Shown: positions 59,585 through 64,000 of the stretch, piece by piece
Layout of the letters: each line of letters starts with the position of its first letter
Numbering within the stretch: position 1 is the first letter of the stretch
Assembly (NCBI RefSeq): GCF_024713975.1
Contig: NC_091093.1
Coordinates: 20,866,001 to 20,930,000 of the forward strand
Source: Paralichthys olivaceus
Lineage: Eukaryota; Chordata; Actinopteri; Pleuronectiformes; Paralichthyidae
Direction: 5' to 3'
DNA length: 64,000 bases
Notes under the pieces: model-generated
What the model was told of the DNA's origin: nothing
What the model saw: only the letters and a program-made list of their open reading frames with translations
Databases searched by the model: none
Program-made: the position numbers and the translations under genes

Positions 59585-59790
59585 CCCACAAAAAACATGA
59601 ATTGGGTAAATTGTCCGTAGGTGTGAATGTGAGTGTGCATGGTTGTTTGTCTCTGTACATCAGCCCTGTGACAGACTGCCGACCTGTCCAGGGTTTACTC
59701 CACCTCTCGCCAAATGCCGGCTGGGATTGGCTTTAGCACATTGTGACCCACAAAAGGAAAAGAGGTAGAGCTAGTAGATGGATGATCATC
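59585..59790 (+). repeat. LINE-tail-like dispersed repeat (AAATTGTCCGTAGGTGTGAA type)
   Basis: Shows AAATTGTCCGTAGGTGTGAA, TGAGTGTGCATGGTTGTTTG, CCCTGTGACAGACTGCCGAC, CTGTCCAGGGTTTACTCCAC, CAAATGCCGGCTGGGATTGG and a GTAGATGGATGAT tail. This order is the widespread 3' tail of L2-clade LINEs and dependent elements in fish (recalled knowledge). No reverse-transcriptase frame is attached, so it is a 5'-truncated copy. Confidence 0.65.
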
Positions 59791-62700
59791 TCTTGTTGTG
59801 ACTACAAACAATAATAACACTAGTCATGTAAACTAAACTGCATTCATTTCATATGAGAGTTATACAGTATATATCTGACAAACTTTCAAAAGCACATTAA
59901 ATATATCACTACAGTCAGACTATTTATAAAATGTTTATTTGGTGTCTTTAAATTACTTGTTATGTCAGACCTAAGTAAAAAAAGTTTAAGTATTGAATTT
60001 ACATCTAGTCTTTCCAATGCAACTCACACTTCATATTTCCACAGCCCAAGAAAAAACATACTCGCTCACATACTACTTACTACACATATGTAGTCCAGTA
60101 TGTGAGATGTTGGGTGGTAGGAGGGGGCAAATTTTTGTTATTACCCAGCTGCCCCTGAGGAAGGGAGGGGCCAACAGGCGGTGTGTTTATGTCTGCCTGT
60201 CTCCAAGCCAATCAGCCCAAATCGAGAGGAAAGGAAAGAGGGTGTGACTTGGCAGACCCACAGTTATTATGAAATATCTGGTGTACATTTCAATTCAACA
60301 TGGCCTTGCCAAGGTCACCACATGCCTGCCTGCATGCCAGGCTTACTGGAGACACGGTGCTACTGGACAAAAGCAGCTGCTCCACAAAGACACACCCAGC
60401 AATTATTTTCAGTGGCAACATACCATTTGATGACCCTTATGGAGGGTAAAGCTACACAGGACTGCAACACTTCATCAGTGAGGGGAAACAACTCCCACAG
60501 CTCACTACAAAAAAACACTGTCAACGATACAGACTCCTAAAGCAGCGAAATAACCAGCAAATTCACATGTGCACGTAAAGAGAAGACAGCAGAACAATGG
60601 AACGGTCTGAGCATTATTTGTGTGGCACATTTTTTCATTCCAAGTATGGTCTCATTGCTCAAGGCCACAAAAACACAAGTAAATAAGGCCAGAAGGAAGC
60701 ATGGCGGTTCATGCTTCCGGTGGCTTAAAGATTTCCAGGAAAATATTTTTCCAGTCACAAGTACAGAGCTGATGAACTTTCACTAACATCTGTGAGCACT
60801 TACAGCTAATGTGCTCCCACCCCTCTTTGATACACTCTCACGTTCTCCAAAGCATTTGCCATTTAGACACATTCCTCCTGCTAAGACTTTAACAGCAGGA
60901 ACCACAGAAGCAGTCCAAACATGTTTTTTGGGCAGCAGAAGAGAAAAAAGTGCTATGCTTGCCTTTCCATACTATGTTTACAAGATGGGGAACCAGGAAG
61001 GCAGCTATTACACACACAGAGGACTGCGACGAAAAAAAACCAACAAGGCCAAAGTTACTAATACAAGAGTCATTGTCACATGGATCAGACTCCAGTTGGC
61101 ACAAAATGCAGAAAGACCAGTTTGTTTTAGAGATGTTCTGGAACCAATACCAGCATCAGAAATGCATCTGATACTGCAGAAAACCCCATGTTCTGCATTA
61201 ACGACTATGCAAATCTATATAACCAACCGATACCACATCTTTAAAGTATATTAGTTTCACCAACATCAAACTGCAATTCTCTATTCTCAGTAATCACTTA
61301 TTGTTTGCTGCTTTAACACAGCAGTAGTGCTATACTGCCACTGGCAAGTACTGCTTTAGAGCAATGAAGTGATTTCCAGTAGTTTAGAATTAGCCATAGC
61401 TAGCTAAAATATAAAGTATAGGGTTAGATATGATTTTGCTGTCATGAAGTATGTGATCCTGAAAATTAAAAGAAAGATGATTTAGATCAAATTTGGAGAA
61501 ATTAAACACAACACTGTCTATTATTCATCATCACGTGAACCAAAAATATCACATCACATGTGGATTACTGAATTACACAAACGAACAATTGCACAAGGTT
61601 GTGTCTCCCATAGTGTGGCAGTTGGTTGTCCATTTAGGGAACACTGTTGGGGCCTTTGTGTGTCTCAGTAAAATGATATTGCTCAGCTAACAGACAGGGT
61701 TGAAACCTTACTCTCCTCACTGCATGAAACTTGACTAACAAGATAAGCAAAAAGGAGAATATGAAAAGGAACGCAAGCTAGCTAGGGAGAGTCAGCCCAT
61801 GAATAGACTGCCAACCTCAACTGTGGGAGGGGACCACATAAACCATAGATGTCATGCTATAATAGAGTTAGATTTTGATATGGCAGGCAGACAATCCTTC
61901 TGTGTTAGCCAATCCCAAAACAAACTGTCTGGTTCAGTTAGCAAACAAACTCAACAACAAGAAGAACTCCTCTAACCAGTCCTACCAGGTATCTCTGACC
62001 AAGGCATGTTGGACTGAAAAAAAACCTGTTCTGTTTAGGGACTCATAAAAGTTGCATAAACAGGAAGTTAAGAGAGAAGAGGCAGGAAGTGGCCAACAGG
62101 ATGTTTTGTCAATGCTTTGTATTGAGCAAGAGAGACTCACAAATATATGTAATGAACATAGTGGTGCAGAAGGCTCCATCTGTCCTCTCTGTCCAGCTGG
62201 CACATGTGTTGAATATTGCTTGAATCATTTAGGCAGTGAGTGTATAGCTTCTGTCTTCTGGTTGTATTCAGAGTGAGTCTGGCAGACAGAAAGACACATC
62301 TCTGTATATTATAATCTGTCAGGGGGAGGGTGTGCAGTCTCCTTTCGCAACCCTATATACATGGCTCAGCTTACGTTCACAAAACCTGACCGTCACTACT
62401 GTACCGCCAAAAAGAACCAATGGGAAAAGCAAGGCTGCAATAACAAAAGAATGCACAAAGGAGGGTAAAGTGACTTACTTTAAGCACATTTATGTAAGCT
62501 GCACAGAGACACAAAAAGAGCACATTGACGTAGACCACACAACAGCAAATTGATTAAATGTGTTTGGCGGATGCGTTTTGGCATTCTGTATATTTAAGCT
62601 TTAACTTTTTATTCAAAATTCGAACATGAAGACGGGAGAGTTTATAGTCGAAATGTAATGATCTGCTCGGGTACAGTAGTTTGTCTTGTTCGATTATTAA

Positions 62701-63689
62701 GTTTCATTTGTCAACACTATACCTAGCATTGTATTTGTTAGGGAATTTTAACAGACTAGTTGCACAGAAAAATGTGCAGACAAACAAATTTAAGAGCAGT
62801 GGAGAAGTCCGAGAGCTGACATTTAACACATGCACAGAAGCAGCATGAGAGTGAGTTGAAGCTGGAGCACAGGAAATCTGTCCAAGAAAAAAATATAGAA
62901 GTATAAGCCCTGCTCCCAAACTAAAAGATAACGGTCTTGAAAAAAAAAACCCACAAAAAAGTAACCTTTTCTAATTTCTTGTCTGACCAACAACAAGAAC
63001 CGATGGCAGCACATCCTTACATTTAAGGAGCATAAAACTTGACTAACTGCCAAGTGACAACTATATGGTTGGTTGACTCAAACACAACAAAACAGTCCAT
63101 ATGGTCTCAACACTTAATAATGTCAGTATTTCAAATTTTGATTGTTTGCAAACTAAAAGACAAGGAGGGACAAGAGGAAATGTTTTTGTTCCTTTTCCTT
63201 TGGCGCTTCATTGATGTCCACAAAAATGACCTGAAAATGCTGGCTGTTTTCACAAGTAAACAGTACTTTCAGAATTATCCATCTTTAGTGTGGGCGTAGT
63301 CGTTATCTGACAAGACTGTTCTCGCATCTATCCCTGAAGTCTAACTGCTGTTGTGGAAAGTGGTGGTGAAGAGGACAAGGGGTGGATGACCTCAGAAAGG
63401 AAGAATGCTGCTGTCTAATGCTCCTCTTGAGGAGGTCAAGGGAGACTTGGCGATTCTGCAAAATGATGAGAGCTGTAGTTCTGAGGGATGTGATTAACCT
63501 CATCTCAAATCATCTACTGTTTACTATCCAAAAGCATTAAGTCAATACCTTCTCTAGTTTGCTAGTAGGTGCTTGTAATATTTGTAAACACAAATCAGGT
63601 ACCTTCCATCTGCATGCTAATTAGAGGCTGAGATGATAGCAATGCACACAAACAACATTAGAATTACTGTACAGGATATAGAAACTAGA

Positions 63690-64000
63690 AGGGAACTCAG
63701 TAGAGCGCATACCTTAGCCAAGGCCAACAGTCCCTTAAATTCAATTAAGCTCTACCAAATTTCACACATCCATAAGCTGCTTTAAGACACGCACTGAACT
63801 CCGGAGGGGCTGTGTGTAACACAAAATGGCTGAGTTCATCAAGATCGATAAATTGTTCCCTGGGAAATTGGTGAAAATGTCCTGCCCAAATAAATGTACT
63901 ATCTCGCAATGTTAAAGTGAAGAAAATTGTGCTGTATATGCCCCCTGATCCGAATCTGCACCAACATTAAATGTTCTTCCCTGACCTACACCGCATCCTT
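63690..64000 (-). repeat. Dispersed repeat family A, inverted copy at right edge
   Basis: Shows GTAGAGCGCATACCTTAGCC, CCCTTAAATTCAATTAAGCT, ACCAAATTTCACACATCC, TTCATCAAGATCGATAAATT, TCTCGCAATGTTAAAGTGAA and CCTGATCCGAATCTGCACCA, the reverse of family A. Confidence 0.7.

Noticed and set aside
60811-61254. 147-codon plus-strand frame in ankrd11 upstream intron
   Set aside because: No recognisable motif, no splice or promoter support, AT-rich flanks.
63303-63503. Possible ankrd11 N-terminal exon on the minus strand
   Set aside because: The translation lacks the Lys-rich, KKDKDK-like character expected of the ANKRD11 N-terminus and has no suitable splice donor match.

Overview
The window is nuclear DNA of a bony fish, probably percomorph-type. 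The genes are split by GT-AG introns, there are many CA/GT microsatellites, and SINE- or MITE-like dispersed repeats lie between and inside genes. No bacterial operon, CRISPR array, phage or autonomous transposase was seen. Species cannot be named from the sequence alone.

Five protein-coding genes could be assembled exon by exon, each with matching splice phases. (1) Haptoglobin, plus strand, 6647-9728: a secreted, catalytically dead serine-protease homologue that binds haemoglobin. (2) A cytosolic sulfotransferase, minus strand, 17848-20078, most likely sult5a1. (3) A GPI-anchored renal-type dipeptidase, plus strand, 22031-29211, most likely dpep1. (4) An SLC22-family transporter, minus strand, 31073-42844, most likely slc22a31. 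(5) ankrd11, minus strand, from 59443 down to 49027, with its first coding exon(s) beyond the right edge. From memory of mammalian maps, ANKRD11, SLC22A31 and DPEP1 lie close together at human 16q24.3, and mouse Sult5a1 lies in the corresponding block. The second to fifth genes therefore form a conserved syntenic block, and this supports the family assignments. HP is on the same human chromosome arm but further away.

Layout: 1-6.5 kb is AT-rich and non-coding, with one candidate 5' exon of a leftward gene and several repeats. 6.5-9.8 kb is haptoglobin. 9.8-17.6 kb is a gene desert with repeats. 17.6-29.7 kb holds the divergent sult5a1/dpep1 pair. 31-42.9 kb is the transporter, with long repeat-bearing introns. 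44.7-49 kb is the probable long 3' UTR of ankrd11. 49-59.4 kb is its coding body. 59.4-64 kb is ankrd11 upstream intron with no recognised exon.

No wholly new biological system was found. The items most worth a second look are: a short intron with a tandem (NAGNAG) acceptor inside what is a single giant exon in mammalian ANKRD11; a haptoglobin with a furin-like site, no CCP domain and no spare cysteine; CA/GT repeats placed directly downstream of two 5' splice sites; and two clean inverted repeats in intergenic DNA.
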